DNA from: Deltaproteobacteria bacterium
GTDB lineage: Bacteria; Myxococcota_A; UBA9160; UBA6930
Direction: 5' to 3'
DNA length: 64,000 nucleotides
Assembly (NCBI GenBank): GCA_029261815.1
Contig: JAJDAQ010000061.1
Location: 1-64,000, forward strand
The position numbers and the translations under genes are program-made. Positions 36,701 to 45,136 of this stretch are shown in pieces; the first letter of the stretch is position 1, and each line of letters opens with the position of its first letter. Below the pieces are notes generated by a model. That model had not been told where the DNA came from. It worked only from the letters and a program-made list of their open reading frames with translations, and made no database searches.

Positions 36701-36897
36701 AGTTCCGTGCGCCGATGGCCTGGATCGTGATCGGAGGCCTGGCGACGTCGACCGCGTTGACCCTGGTCATCGTGCCCGTTGTCTACACGCTGATCGACAG
36801 TGCAGCGGAAAGCACCAAGAACGCCGTACGATGGGTGGCGTCGGGCGGAAAGCGCAGCGACGCACCAAAGAGCGAACCCAACCCCCTGGAGATCTGA
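33772..36897 (+). CDS. RND-family efflux transporter permease
   Basis: A 1041-residue inner-membrane proton-driven pump with 12 transmembrane helices and two large periplasmic loops after TM1 and TM7. TM4 carries the proton-relay pair in LVIDDAIVVLEGIYR. The sequence type (ADISIDRPVFAGMLIVSLVVLGL; no ATP motif) is closest to the HAE1/AcrB-like branch. GTG 33772 overlaps the adaptor stop (GTGA). Substrate range is unknown. Expression probably depends on the TetR-controlled promoter at 31.9 kb. Confidence 0.93.
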   Translation: MKIADISIDRPVFAGMLIVSLVVLGLVSLQRTELRLEPEIDFPYAYVVTELRGASPETVEREVTDILEQALNPIEGIKNLSSTSSQGISRVFIEFGIGYDVDVKAQEVRDKVALARPDLPLDVESPVVQKFDFDSIGFMTIVIGGNLGPKELADFAEFEVRERLERIPGVGGVALQGSREREVRIWLDPLRLTGYGVSIDDVANTLRAENAEFASGRLEGEAKEWSVTTQGKASSVLEFGEIIVAERDGRVVRLRDVAVVEDGLAERKTVARFNGRPGVALEVVQQSGSDLVAATRLIRKELISIQETAPPEIEMTVARDYARIIEDQVASVLFDMMLAAALVFVVVLIFLRNYRSTLIASLAIPTSVISTFTFLYWLDISLNNMTLMALSLSVGLVIDDAIVVLEGIYRKIEEGHDRVSAARLGTASVGLAVLSTTAAVCAVFVPIRFMTSTMGRYFFEFGVTVTAAVAVSSLVALTLTPMLASKYLRQTPKEGAFFRVCEKGLVWMEQRYRRLLEVALGYRRVTVVFTIAIVFGGCWVQSTVPVDYFTQDDLSEARVSIDLPIGTPLAVTDRVMRDVEEAIARHPDVRGVFASAGNVQQHRPNEAVIDVLLIPKVEREKPIDDTFVELREIARGAAPSVEDLTVGHPMYASSSGDDMVDVEYELRGPDLDRLQRYAAELMHRMEKEPGLVDVSSSHETGRPQITLDIDRGRAAEMGVSATALGRTLRTLLAGEKVGSFEDQGHRYDVRVQVLPEYRDDPTKLDLIRVRSVRGELVPIANVAKIHTELGPVEIRRSERARVIEVRANTAGDLSLEQAEILLEGWGQELGIEAPDALIAGGQSESRAEAAADIGLALGLGMLAIYIILASLFNSLTQPITIMMSAPLSFIGGFLALKLAGQSMDIMSNMGLLVLMGLVMKNGILLVDYITQLRESGMDRDQAILEAGPVRMRPVLMTSGALVFGLLPMALSTATGAEFRAPMAWIVIGGLATSTALTLVIVPVVYTLIDSAAESTKNAVRWVASGGKRSDAPKSEPNPLEI

Positions 36898-37586
36898 TGG
36901 AGAAGCTGGTCTACGTCGTCTGGAAGCGCGAGGGCGACTCCCACGAAGACTTCAAACGCCGCCTGCACGACGAAGTCGTTCCCGCATTGAAGACGGTGCC
37001 GGTCGAACGCATCCGCGTTTCGGTCACCGACGACGTCGTCGCACACGGCACGCCGATCGGCACGATGGACCCGGGCAAGAGCGGCATCGTCACGTGCTGG
37101 ATCGAGCAGAGCCAGGACCACGCCGCTGTCGAGGCAATCCTCGACCCCGCGTGTGGACGCGCCGAGGGCTACCTCGTCGTCGAGTCGCGACCCATCATCG
37201 GGAAGGAACTCGATACCCAGCCCGGCGAACGCACCCCCGGGTCGGCCCAGGTCACGTGCATCGTGAAGCGCGAAGGCCTTTCTCACGAGGAGTTCCTTGC
37301 GGTCTGGTACGGCGAACATCGCGCCGTAGCCACCGATACGCAGGACACGTTCGGCTATGTGCGCAACGAGATCGTGCGTGCCTTGACGCCGAACGCGCCC
37401 GCCTGGACGGCCGTGGTCGAGGAGAACTTCCCGATCGAGGCGCTGACCAACCCCGAGGTCTTCTACGACGCGGTCGGCGACCCCGAGAAGCTGAAGCGGA
37501 ACGCGAAGATCATGATGGACACGTGCTCCAAGTTCCTCGATCTGTCGAAGATCGAGGCCCATCATTGCAGCCAGTACGACTTCTAG
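36897..37586 (+). CDS. Two-domain EthD/Dabb-like protein
   Basis: A 229-residue protein built of two similar halves. MEKLVYVVWKREGDSHEDF and VTCIVKREGLSHEEFLAVW mark the start of each ferredoxin-like alpha+beta barrel unit, as in EthD proteins. EthD-type proteins accompany ether or polyketide degradation genes, with no proven catalytic residue. ATG 36897 shares one base with the RND stop (TGATG), so it is translationally coupled to the pump. Function in the pump operon is unknown. Confidence 0.75.
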   Translation: MEKLVYVVWKREGDSHEDFKRRLHDEVVPALKTVPVERIRVSVTDDVVAHGTPIGTMDPGKSGIVTCWIEQSQDHAAVEAILDPACGRAEGYLVVESRPIIGKELDTQPGERTPGSAQVTCIVKREGLSHEEFLAVWYGEHRAVATDTQDTFGYVRNEIVRALTPNAPAWTAVVEENFPIEALTNPEVFYDAVGDPEKLKRNAKIMMDTCSKFLDLSKIEAHHCSQYDF

Positions 37587-37599
37587 CGGGAGACCCTCC

Positions 37600-37977
37600 T
37601 TGGCCAAGGTTCGCGACCCGCTCGGCAAGATGCGCAAGATCATTGCCCAATGGCCGGAGACGGACGAACGCCTCTCTCACGGCTCTCCGACCTTCTGGGG
37701 CGGCAAGAAGACCTTCGCGAACTTCCACGACAACCATCACGACGACGGCCGGCGGGCGATCTGGTTCAAGGCGCCACCCGGGATGCAAGGAGAACTCGTC
37801 GAAGCCGATCCCGATCTCTTCTTCGTACCCCCCTACGTCGGACCCAGCGGCTGGGCGGCCGTTCGGGTGGACCGTGACGTCGATTGGAACATGATCGAAG
37901 GGCTGCTCGAGCAGGGCTATCGCCTGGTCGCCCCGAAGCGGGCGATCAAACTGCTCGACGAAGCGGCCGCAAAGTAG
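37600..37977 (+). CDS. MmcQ/YjbR family protein
   Basis: A 125-residue YjbR-like protein (double-wing fold) with the characteristic LSHGSPTFWGGKKTFANF and FFVPPYVGPSGWAAVRVD segments. Sometimes annotated as DNA-binding, its role is not established. TTG 37600 is preceded by GGGAG at 37588-37592. It is the last gene of the RND operon direction. Confidence 0.82.
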   Translation: MAKVRDPLGKMRKIIAQWPETDERLSHGSPTFWGGKKTFANFHDNHHDDGRRAIWFKAPPGMQGELVEADPDLFFVPPYVGPSGWAAVRVDRDVDWNMIEGLLEQGYRLVAPKRAIKLLDEAAAK

Positions 37978-37993
37978 GGCCACCGCGAAGGCC

Positions 37994-38437
37994 TCAGCCA
38001 TCGACTCCGGGTAGGCCCGCCGTCGGGCTCGGCGGCCGGTGTTCGAACTGGGGAAGGTCGTCGGCAACCTCGTTCCACACCGCCTTCTGGCCAACGAAGG
38101 CATGGCGGAAGGGTCGCGTGCCCGGATCGTCGTCGAGAATTCCGGGATTGAGCATGACGAATGGCGTGCCCGTGATCTGGCACGGAAGCGGCGAGCCACA
38201 GGTCCGGCAGAACGCACGACGATAGGCGGGCGGTTCTTCGAGCAACGGGGCCTCGTAGACCTGGACCAGGTCCTCGCCCGTGAGCCATCGCAACTCGGCA
38301 ACGGGCGCCAGCATTTCCGGCGCGGCCGCCGCGCCACTGGCTTTCCGGCAACGCGCAGCATGGCAGAACTGCATCGGCGTCAGATCGCCGCCCGCTTCGA
38401 ACGTCACACCCCCACACAGACAGCTTCCCCGAGCCAT
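37994..38437 (-). CDS. GFA-family zinc protein (CENP-V/GFA)
   Basis: A 147-residue GFA-domain protein with the zinc-binding cysteines SCLCGG, FCHAARC and FCRTCGS. The first characterised members were thought to combine glutathione with formaldehyde, but most family members have unknown substrates. ATG 38437 has GGAGG upstream and shares a base with the NUDIX stop (TAATG), so the two genes are coupled. Confidence 0.87.
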   Translation of the reverse strand: MARGSCLCGGVTFEAGGDLTPMQFCHAARCRKASGAAAAPEMLAPVAELRWLTGEDLVQVYEAPLLEEPPAYRRAFCRTCGSPLPCQITGTPFVMLNPGILDDDPGTRPFRHAFVGQKAVWNEVADDLPQFEHRPPSPTAGLPGVDG

Positions 38438-38997
38438 TACTCGCCTCCTCCGAGCGCGCGATCGAGCGCCCACCAATGGAATGCCGCGATCACGAGCGCG
38501 TGGTCGACATCGCCGGCGCGAAGGCGATCAGGAATTTCGGCCTCGGGCACGAGTTCCACCGTCGTCTCTTCGTTGGCGCTGTTCTGGATCTCGCCCTCCT
38601 GGACACAAGCCTCGGCCAGGTAGGTGTAGACGCGATTGCCGAAGAGTGCAGGATTCGGGTTGACGGTGCCGATCTCGCGTACCGACCCCGCCCGGTAGCC
38701 GGTCTCTTCCCGAAGCTCCCGCGCGGCCGCGGTCGCCGGGTCTTCGCCCGGGTCCACGAGGCCTCCGGGGATCTCGAGGGTATTGGCGCGCAGGCCATGC
38801 CGGAACTGATGGACCATCACCACGTCGCCGGCCATCGTCACCGGGATGACATTCACCCAAGCGCCGGAATCGATGCGATAGAACGGGCGGGTCCTGCCGT
38901 CGCGCGGCGACCGCGTCCATGAGCGGCTCACGTCGAAGACCGCACAGTCCTGCAAGTGTTCGCGTCCAATCTCGGGCCAGGGCTTCGGTTGACTCAT
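38437..38997 (-). CDS. NUDIX hydrolase (ADP-ribose pyrophosphatase-like)
   Basis: A 186-residue NUDIX protein with a complete Nudix box (GGLVDPGEDPATAAARELRE-ETGY). The leading WVNVIPVTMAGDVVMVHQFRHG region is typical of the NudF/ADPR group. It would cleave a nucleoside diphosphate linked to a group X. Start ATG 38997; divergent from the ClC gene 44 bp away. Confidence 0.88.
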   Translation of the reverse strand: MSQPKPWPEIGREHLQDCAVFDVSRSWTRSPRDGRTRPFYRIDSGAWVNVIPVTMAGDVVMVHQFRHGLRANTLEIPGGLVDPGEDPATAAARELREETGYRAGSVREIGTVNPNPALFGNRVYTYLAEACVQEGEIQNSANEETTVELVPEAEIPDRLRAGDVDHALVIAAFHWWALDRALGGGE

Positions 38998-39041
38998 GAG
39001 CCGAGGCTAGCGCGACAGTATCGCCTACCCTCCGGCTCCTC

Positions 39042-41114
39042 ATGGACGGTCGATTGCGGAACATCGTCGGTTGGCGACGCGGCGGGCACCTCTTCACGGT
39101 GGCGGTCGCTGTTGCCTGTGGCCTGGCTGGCGCTTTCGGCGCCGTGGTCTTTCGCCTGCTGATCCGCGTCTTCCAGGCCCTCTTCTTTGAAGGCGCCGAC
39201 GGCGTCGTGGCTGTCTGGGAAGAGGGACTCCTGGCCGAAGCCGGCGACCCACGCGCCGTCGCGGAGACCCTCAGCCCCCTCCGTCTCATCTGGGTACCCG
39301 CCCTCGGCGGCTTGATCGTCGGTCCGCTCGTCTGGTTCCTGGCGCGTGAGGCCAAGGGCCACGGCGTCCCCGAGGTCATGGAGGCCGTCGCACTGAGGGG
39401 CGGCGTCATGCGACCTCGCGTCGTGATGGCCAAGACGTTGGCTTCGGCTGTCTCGATCGGCAGCGGCGGGAGCGTCGGCCGCGAGGGCCCGATCGTACAG
39501 ATCGGGTCCGCCATCGGAAGCGTGTTAGGCCAATGGTTGGGCGTCCCGACGCGACAGCTTCGCACGATCGTCGGCTGCGGCGCCGCGGCTGGAATTGCCG
39601 CGACGTTCAATGCCCCAATCGCGGGTGCACTGTTCGCGGTCGAAGTCATCGTTGGCGACTTCGCCGTCACTCAGTTCTCGCCCATCGTGATCTCGGCCGT
39701 CGTCGCTACCGTGGTCTCGCGATACTTCCTGGGCAACGAGCCCGCATTCCCGATTCCCGACTACGAAGTCGGCGGCCCACTCGAGTTGCTTCCCTTCATG
39801 GTGGTCGGGCTCGCGGCCGGCATCATCGGCACCGCCTTCGTTCGCGTGCTCTATCGGACCGAGGACATCTTCACCTCGATCCCGATCCCTGAGTGGTCCA
39901 AGGCCTCGGTCGGTGGATTGATGATCGGCGGCATCGCGATCCAGTTCCCGCATGTCCTCGGTGTCGGCTACAGCACGATCGGCGATGCCCTCGCGGGCGA
40001 ACTCTCGATGACGATGCTGGGCATGCTGTTGGCGATCAAGATCCTGGCCACGTCGATCACGATCGGTTCGGGCGGGAGCGGCGGCATCTTCGCGCCTTCC
40101 CTCTTCCTGGGCGCCATGACCGGTGGCTTCTTCGGCAAGGCCATGAACGGCTGGTTCCCGAGCTTCTCGTCCGACTCGGGTCTCTATGCCCTGGTCACCA
40201 TGGGGGCCGTGGTCGCGGCGACGACCCATGCACCGCTCTCGGCCATCATCATCATCTTCGAGCTGACGCAGGAAATCGACATCATCCCGCCCGTGATGGC
40301 CGCTGCCGTCGTCTCGAGCATGCTGGCGATGCGCCTCTCCCGCGACTCGATCTACACGATGAAGCTCATGCGCCGCGGCATCGACCTGAAGAAGGAAGAC
40401 GACCCCGACGTCCTCAAGAGCATGTACGTCCGCGAGATCGTGGACGAATCGCCCGGTGTCGTGTCCGCATCGGCACAGCTCGATGAAGTGCTGATGCACG
40501 TCGTCGAAGGGGACCACACCGAACTGTTCGTCGTGAACGAAGCCGATGAGTTGCTAGGTGCGATCCATTTCTCCGAGCTCCGCCGGATCATTCTCGAACA
40601 AGATGCCTTGCGCGGCGTGATCGTGGCGAGCGACCTCCTCGAGCCCCACCGCGCTCGCGTGACGCTGGACGACAACCTGGCCACGGCGATGCAGCTGCTC
40701 TCGAACGACGAGGTGGAAGAAATCCCCGTCGTCGATGCCGACAACCCGCGCTCCCTCATCGGTTCGATCCACAAGCGCGACGTCATGTCCGCCTACAGCC
40801 GCGAGATCATGCGCCGCGACCTGGCGGGTGGTGTCGGCTCCACGGTGGCCGTCGTCGACCGCGTTCACCAGGTCGACCTCGGCGGCGGCTTCGTGGTCCA
40901 GGAGGTCATCGCTCCCGGTGAGTTCCACGGCCGCACGCTGCGAGACCTCGACCTGCGCGCGCAGCACGGGGTGCAGGTCCTGTTGCTCCGGAGCCCCACC
41001 GAAGACGGCGGCCGCCTGATTCGCGTTCCCGGGCCCATGGATCTCGTCGCCCCGGGCGACCGTCTGGTCCTCGCAGGCCCGAAGGACGCCGTCGACACCA
41101 TCGCCGGGCGTTAG
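39042..41114 (+). CDS. ClC-family chloride transporter with CBS and TrkA-C-like domains
   Basis: A 690-residue protein with a ClC transmembrane core (residues 10-440). Chloride-site motifs GSGGSVGREGP (141-151, with the gating glutamate) and GSGGSGGIFAPSLF are present. The internal proton glutamate position is valine (FAV-E201-V202), unlike E. coli ClC-ec1 where it is E203. Two CBS domains follow (about 460-590). A C-terminal region (about 610-690: DLGGGFVVQEVIAPGEFHG...DLVAPGDRLVLAG) resembles TrkA-C. ATG 39042 has no strong ribosome site. Probably a chloride channel or modified exchanger. Confidence 0.9.
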   Translation: MDGRLRNIVGWRRGGHLFTVAVAVACGLAGAFGAVVFRLLIRVFQALFFEGADGVVAVWEEGLLAEAGDPRAVAETLSPLRLIWVPALGGLIVGPLVWFLAREAKGHGVPEVMEAVALRGGVMRPRVVMAKTLASAVSIGSGGSVGREGPIVQIGSAIGSVLGQWLGVPTRQLRTIVGCGAAAGIAATFNAPIAGALFAVEVIVGDFAVTQFSPIVISAVVATVVSRYFLGNEPAFPIPDYEVGGPLELLPFMVVGLAAGIIGTAFVRVLYRTEDIFTSIPIPEWSKASVGGLMIGGIAIQFPHVLGVGYSTIGDALAGELSMTMLGMLLAIKILATSITIGSGGSGGIFAPSLFLGAMTGGFFGKAMNGWFPSFSSDSGLYALVTMGAVVAATTHAPLSAIIIIFELTQEIDIIPPVMAAAVVSSMLAMRLSRDSIYTMKLMRRGIDLKKEDDPDVLKSMYVREIVDESPGVVSASAQLDEVLMHVVEGDHTELFVVNEADELLGAIHFSELRRIILEQDALRGVIVASDLLEPHRARVTLDDNLATAMQLLSNDEVEEIPVVDADNPRSLIGSIHKRDVMSAYSREIMRRDLAGGVGSTVAVVDRVHQVDLGGGFVVQEVIAPGEFHGRTLRDLDLRAQHGVQVLLLRSPTEDGGRLIRVPGPMDLVAPGDRLVLAGPKDAVDTIAGR

Positions 41115-41122
41115 GCGACGTT

Positions 41123-41695
41123 CTAGAGGACCTCGTCGATCTCGATCGCGATGCCGCTGTCGCCGGGCGAATGCGGCGTGAGCGCCGCACCCTGGAGGTC
41201 GCCGGGGTTTCGGGTCATCGCATTGCCGTCCGCGTCCACGCGAACGGTGATCGCGAACGGCCCCTGGAACGGCATCTGCTCGATCATGAGATGCTCCGGT
41301 CCGATCGCGAAGGACATGGGAAACGTGGGATCCGGCACGCGCAGCACCGCGGTCGGCGGCCCCGACGGCCCCATCCGTGCGATCACGAACAAGATCGCCC
41401 CCTCGGGCACGCTTCCGGCCAGCGCCGGAGCGACACGCAACGTCCCGCGCATCGCTTCACCGGACCCCGACCGCGCCTGAGGCGGCGCGGGAGCCCCACC
41501 GCTCTCGCCAGGGCCGGGCATGATCGGAGCCATCCCCTGATCGCCCTGCGCGGCTTCCGGGAAGATCCGCCCAAGATCGGGCTCCGCGACCGCATCGTCC
41601 GTAAACGGCTCGATGTTCCGGTCACACCCCAGACCCCCTCCCAAAGAAAGGGCCCCGAGCAAGACACCAACGCCGACGACTGATCCGATATGCAT
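41123..41695 (-). CDS. Lipoprotein with a CcmI C-terminal-like domain
   Basis: A 190-residue predicted lipoprotein (lipobox GLGC, Cys24) with an acidic Gly/Pro linker (about 30-75). The C-terminal domain (VAPALAGSVPEGAILFVIAR, PPTAVLRVPDPTFPMSFAIG, RVDADGNAMTRNPGDLQG) matches the pattern of the periplasmic C-terminal part of the cytochrome c assembly protein CcmI/CycH. The TPR and membrane segments of CcmI are absent. It could chaperone apocytochrome c or have drifted to another role. The start is ATG 41695. No ccm gene lies nearby. Confidence 0.65.
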   Translation of the reverse strand: MHIGSVVGVGVLLGALSLGGGLGCDRNIEPFTDDAVAEPDLGRIFPEAAQGDQGMAPIMPGPGESGGAPAPPQARSGSGEAMRGTLRVAPALAGSVPEGAILFVIARMGPSGPPTAVLRVPDPTFPMSFAIGPEHLMIEQMPFQGPFAITVRVDADGNAMTRNPGDLQGAALTPHSPGDSGIAIEIDEVL

Positions 41696-42004
41696 CGACG
41701 AAATCTAGCCGCCACCCGGCACCCCGTCCTCGACCCCGGAACGGAAGCCCAACTCGAGCCAGCGGCCGGCGGGGCGATGGCATGTGGAGACGAAGTCAAG
41801 CGCAGCTCGGGGTGGCCGGCGGAGGCAAGCCGGGCTCGGGCGAAGCCCGTCTGCCCGAAACCCCGTCCCCCAACGCATCGGAGACCCACGAGAGCGAGCC
41901 ATTCGTCGGAACGTGCCATCGCTCCGCCGGCCGCTGGCGCCGCCCAGGCTCCCACCCCAAGGAATCGGGCACGCGCCCGTCCCGCGTGCGCTAGCTTCGC
42001 CAAC
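41696..42004. other. Non-coding spacer holding repeat copy B
   Basis: Divergent gap between the lipoprotein and the thiC leader. Besides the repeat element it has a perfect 7-bp hairpin at 41969-41989 (GCACGCG, 7-nt loop). No promoter for thiC was confidently seen, and no open frame is credible. Confidence 0.45.
41758..41938. repeat. TIR-bearing repeat element, copy B
   Basis: A 181-bp element whose ends (41758-41795 and 41901-41938) are inverted repeats, about 32 of 37 complementary, two of the mismatches being G-T pairs. Interior blocks at 41791-41814, 41856-41869, 41875-41880 and 41894-41905 match copy A (11247-11410, opposite strand) at 23/24, 14/14, 6/6 and 12/12. The end sequences are unlike those of copy A. 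No transposase or coding frame is inside. Confidence 0.78.
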
Positions 42005-42005
42005 A

Positions 42006-42105
42006 CAGCCTGGGGGTGGACCCAGTGGTGCAAGTCGCGCTGCGAGGGATCCTGAGATGACACCCTTGGAACCTGATCTCGTTCGCGCGAGCGTAGGGAA
42101 GGCTG
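42006..42105 (+). promoter_or_regulatory. TPP riboswitch (THI element)
   Basis: The closing stem P1 is CAGCCT (42006-42011) with AGGCTG (42100-42105). P2 is GGGGGTG with CACCC. The pyrimidine-sensor motif CTGAGAT is at 42052-42058, and the pyrophosphate-sensor part, ACCTGATCT then GCGTAGGGAA, spans 42071-42100. These are the defining conserved parts of the thiamine pyrophosphate riboswitch, upstream of thiC. Confidence 0.93.
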
Positions 42106-42164
42106 GTCCGTCGGAACCGTGACCGCAGGCTCGCCCTGCCACCCTTCCCCGGCCCGTCCCCCGT

Positions 42165-42185
42165 GCTCCGCCCTCCCAAAGGAGC
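42165..42185 (+). promoter_or_regulatory. Hairpin that can hide the thiC ribosome site
   Basis: GCTCC (42165-42169) can pair with GGAGC (42181-42185), which contains most of the Shine-Dalgarno AAAGGAG (42178-42184). It lies between the riboswitch and ATG 42192. This is the geometry for translational control by TPP; the switch itself is inferred. Confidence 0.5.
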
Positions 42186-42191
42186 GTGACC

Positions 42192-43928
<1,737 letters not shown>

Positions 43929-43963
43929 AGCGCCGGCCACCTCGTTGGCCCGTGAATGCAAGA

Positions 43964-43993
43964 GCGCCCCGGAAACTCTCGTTTCCGGGGCGC
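43964..43993 (+). terminator. Strong hairpin after thiC
   Basis: A perfect 13-bp stem GCGCCCCGGAAAC with loop TCTC. No clear T-run follows (CACGTTCTCC), so termination may be imperfect or factor-assisted. Confidence 0.7.
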
Positions 43994-44101
43994 CACGTTC
44001 TCCGAGAGTCACCCCCCCTTGGATCAGCTCGGATACTTGAAGACTGTTTCGGCATCCAACCCGGGGACTTGAGGAAAAACCTGCGCACGGGGTGCATTTC
44101 A

Positions 44102-45136
44102 ATGGGTACGCAACTCCACCTCAGCGATGAGCAGCTTCCGGAGTACCTGCGAGGGTTGGGGCTCGCTGGACGCGATGAACGCGTGTCGGTGGAAACCGCG
44201 GGCGACGGCAACATCAATTGGGTGAGAAGGGCCACGATCGAAGGAAGCGAACATCGCTCCCTGATCGTCAAACAGGCCCGCCCGCAGCTCGAGAAATTTC
44301 CCGAGTACGAGGCGCCGCCCGCACGCCTGGCCTTCGAGGCCCGTTGGTTCGAATTGGCGGCCCCCCATGACCCGGATGGGATCTGCCCCCACATTCTCCA
44401 CTTCGACGCGGACAACCACGTCCTGCTGATGGAAGACCTCGGCCACTGCGAGCGGTTGGACGCTGCGCTCGCGCGCGGCGCCGATGTCTCGGAGGCAGCC
44501 GTCGCGCTTGCGACCTTCCTCGGCCGCCTGCAGTCCGCGACCGCGGGCGACAGCTCGCTGGTCGCGGAGTTCGAAAACGAAACCATGCAGCGCCTCCACG
44601 GCGACCACATCTTCACGCTTCCGTACCAGGAAGAGTTCCCGTGCCCGCCTGGGACCGCGCGCCGCGCTGCCGAGATCCGCGAAGACCGCGAACTGCGCGA
44701 GATCGCCGCGACCGCGTACGCACGATTCCTCACTCCGGATGGCGTCCTGGTCCACGCGGACGTCCAGGCCGGCAACGTGCTTCTCGACGTCGGTGGCGCG
44801 AAGCCCCGCCTCCTCGACGCCGAGATCGCGCACATCGGCGACCCGGCGTTCGATCCGGGAACGCTGCTCGCGCACCTGGCCTTGCCCGCGCTCGCCCGTG
44901 GCGAAGCGATCCCAACCGCCCTGTTGCGCAACACCTGGGATGGTTATTCGCGTTCTGCCGGCAGCGCGGCGGCTCCGATCGTGGAGAGCCTCCGCATCGC
45001 GGGGCTCGAACTCATCCGCCGCACGATTGGTGCCGCACGCGTGAGCGCGGTTGCGCGCGACGACGCCGGGATGCGCGTCCTCGATGCCGGAGTGGAGTGG
45101 GTGCGTACGCCTGGATCGGTGGACCTGTCGTCCTAG
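44102..45136 (+). CDS. Methylthioribose kinase-like phosphotransferase
   Basis: A 344-residue kinase of the APH/choline kinase fold most like MtnK. It has the N-lobe GDGNINWVRR and lysine motif LIVKQARP, hinge MEDL, catalytic loop VLVHADVQAGNVLLD (HxDxxxxN) and metal motif LDAEIAHIGDPAFDPG. MtnK phosphorylates 5-methylthioribose in methionine salvage, but no mtnA or other salvage gene is adjacent, so a different small-molecule substrate is possible. ATG 44102 is used, about 9 nt after GGGG. It ends tail-to-tail (CTAG) with the YiiX-like gene. Confidence 0.72.
   Translation: MGTQLHLSDEQLPEYLRGLGLAGRDERVSVETAGDGNINWVRRATIEGSEHRSLIVKQARPQLEKFPEYEAPPARLAFEARWFELAAPHDPDGICPHILHFDADNHVLLMEDLGHCERLDAALARGADVSEAAVALATFLGRLQSATAGDSSLVAEFENETMQRLHGDHIFTLPYQEEFPCPPGTARRAAEIREDRELREIAATAYARFLTPDGVLVHADVQAGNVLLDVGGAKPRLLDAEIAHIGDPAFDPGTLLAHLALPALARGEAIPTALLRNTWDGYSRSAGSAAAPIVESLRIAGLELIRRTIGAARVSAVARDDAGMRVLDAGVEWVRTPGSVDLSS

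Noticed and set aside
41758..41938. Reading copy B as a conventional insertion sequence.
   Set aside because: No transposase, no visible target duplication, and the ends differ from copy A.
41690..42055. 121-residue open frame over repeat copy B and part of the thiC leader.
   Set aside because: It runs through the inverted repeats and into the riboswitch. The similar peptide in both repeat copies reflects shared DNA, not a protein.
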